Source: Alphaproteobacteria bacterium
GTDB taxonomy: Bacteria; Pseudomonadota; Alphaproteobacteria; BNTO01
DNA length: 6,253 bases
Assembly: GCA_025996655.1 (NCBI GenBank)
Contig: BNTO01000059.1
Location: forward strand, 1 to 6,253
Direction of reading: 5' to 3'
Shown here piece after piece: positions 5,971 to 6,253 of the stretch. A program made the translations under genes and the position numbers. Positions within the stretch are counted from its first letter, which is position 1. Each line of letters begins with the position of its first letter. A model generated the notes under the pieces. That model did no database searches, had not been told where the DNA came from, and saw only the letters and a list, made by a program, of their open reading frames with translations.

Positions 5971-6064
5971 AAATTATCAAAAGTGCAACACTTTTTTTTG
6001 CCTTCTGTTCATTTTTTAAGAGTTTTCCGCTTGCAGGAATATTGCGTTCAATGTTATGAGACAT
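5960..6064 (-). CDS. Short ORF, probable true N-terminus of the broken gene
   Basis: This 34-residue frame, MSHNIERNIPASGKLLKNEQ followed by KAKKSVALLIIFGI, starts with ATG preceded by AGGAGGT three bases upstream, the best translation signal in this half of the window. The basic stretch followed by VALLIIFGI resembles the start of a signal sequence or membrane anchor. It ends 8 bases past the first possible codon of the 295-codon fragment, in a different frame, so a one-base shift would join them. Its first codons are conserved in the relic at 4052-4090. It could instead be a free-standing small peptide. Confidence 0.5.
   Translation of the reverse strand: MSHNIERNIPASGKLLKNEQKAKKSVALLIIFGI
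6023..6061 (-). repeat. 39-bp element, intact copy (partner of 4052-4090)
   Basis: This stretch matches 4052-4090 at 34 of 39 positions. Here it covers codons 2-14 of the short ORF beginning at 6064 (SHNIERNIPASGK) and the stop codon of the preceding lipoprotein-like gene. Similarity fades quickly on both sides. Confidence 0.65.
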
Positions 6065-6253
6065 TGGACCTCCTGTAAAAGTCCTTGATACGGTGTTGAT
6101 TAGCTCTTTGCAAGAGATCTGTGTACCTGTCTAGTCCCAAATTCTTGTTGTATAATTCTTGAGCAAGATTATGAAGTGTGGAAGGAGGCTTTAGGAGACA
6201 GATTTACCACAGGAACGCCCGAACGACGGAGGCAATTCGTCTCGAAATTCCTC
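6054..6253 (-). pseudogene. 3' end of a third lipoprotein-family gene, frameshifted and cut by the right edge
   Basis: From the right edge the minus strand reads EEFRDELPPSFGRSCGKSVS and stops at a TAA (6191-6193). A second frame, open from 6203, reads LAQELYNKNLGLDRYTDLLQ and ends RIKDFYRRSNVS at TAA 6054-6056. The longer lipoprotein at 3547-4008 has KEFPPQGRSFGSSVS followed at once by DFKGLYNKIGLGDKQLAEEF, so GRS.G.SVS matches frame one and LYNK..GL matches frame two. The simplest reading is a related gene broken by an indel near 6191-6203. The signal peptide, if any, is outside the window. The end overlaps the start of the broken gene downstream. Confidence 0.5.
6068..6074 (-). promoter_or_regulatory. 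Strong ribosome binding site fixing the start at 6064
   Basis: The minus strand reads AGGAGGT, then CCA, then ATG. The site lies inside the final codons of the preceding lipoprotein-like gene, and the ATG overlaps that gene's TAA (ATGTCTCATAA), an arrangement typical of translational coupling. It favours this ATG over the unsupported TTG at 5970 as the original start of the broken gene. Confidence 0.6.

Larger units (their letters stand above)
4181..6064 (-). pseudogene. Large exported-protein gene of unknown family, broken by three frameshifts and one stop
   Basis: Five open segments follow one another on the minus strand: 6064-5960, 5970-5083, 5141-4758, 4888-4334, and an in-frame extension after TAA to 4181. 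Each of the three junctions needs a skip of one base, as expected if single bases were inserted, and all can be placed in homopolymers (TTTTT near 5970, TTT near 5142, CCCC near 4862). Removing three bases gives one frame of about 626 codons. Neighbouring segments overlap, and a ~62-65-residue repeat spans the last junction (4751-5132), which supports a single ancestral gene. The original start is probably the ATG at 6062-6064, preceded by AGGAGGT. A hydrophobic N-terminal region suggests export. I recognise no family. Sequencing error or recoding are alternatives to decay, but uvrB and truA nearby are intact, which makes widespread error less likely. Confidence 0.7.

Noticed and set aside
5965..5994. 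TTGCAC...TATAGG as a promoter for the 295-codon fragment
   Set aside because: The transcript would begin downstream of the TTG start, and the strong ribosome binding site at 6068-6074 points to transcription from further upstream.

Overview
All recognisable genes lie on the minus strand, so the reading order runs from the right edge to the left. The two conserved genes, uvrB (1094-3082) and truA (215-1054), look alphaproteobacterial: UvrB has family-typical stretches such as LEAQRLEQR, GFRLPSC and EEWDAMRPQ. Moderate GC, a transposase at the left edge, decaying genes and small paralogous lipoproteins suggest a host-associated or intracellular alphaproteobacterium. That lifestyle is an inference, and I cannot name the genus.

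Right part (4181-6253): an accessory, probably secreted-protein locus in decay. At the right edge is the 3' end of a frameshifted lipoprotein-like gene (6054-6253). Its last bases overlap the start of a long broken gene (4181-6064). That gene reads as five consecutive open segments joined by three shifts in the same direction plus one in-frame TAA. A degenerate ~62-65-residue protein repeat spans one of the frame junctions, which argues that the pieces belong to one ancestral gene of about 626 codons. I recognise no family for it.

Middle part (3192-4180): two paralogous small lipoprotein genes, 3547-4008 and 3192-3497. They share an almost identical 118-bp block covering upstream leader, ribosome binding site, signal peptide and first mature residues, while their bodies differ. 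A 39-bp relic (4052-4090) matching the start of the broken gene sits just upstream of the first one.

Left part (1-3191): uvrB (nucleotide excision repair) and truA (tRNA pseudouridine synthase) are intact and only 39 bp apart, so they are probably co-transcribed. TruA carries an extra ~30-residue segment near its N-terminus. Beyond truA, a transposase of the IS1595/IS1016 type begins and runs off the left edge. No gene-free stretch exceeds 300 bases; the longest is 4009-4180. I saw no rRNA, tRNA, CRISPR array or convincing terminator.
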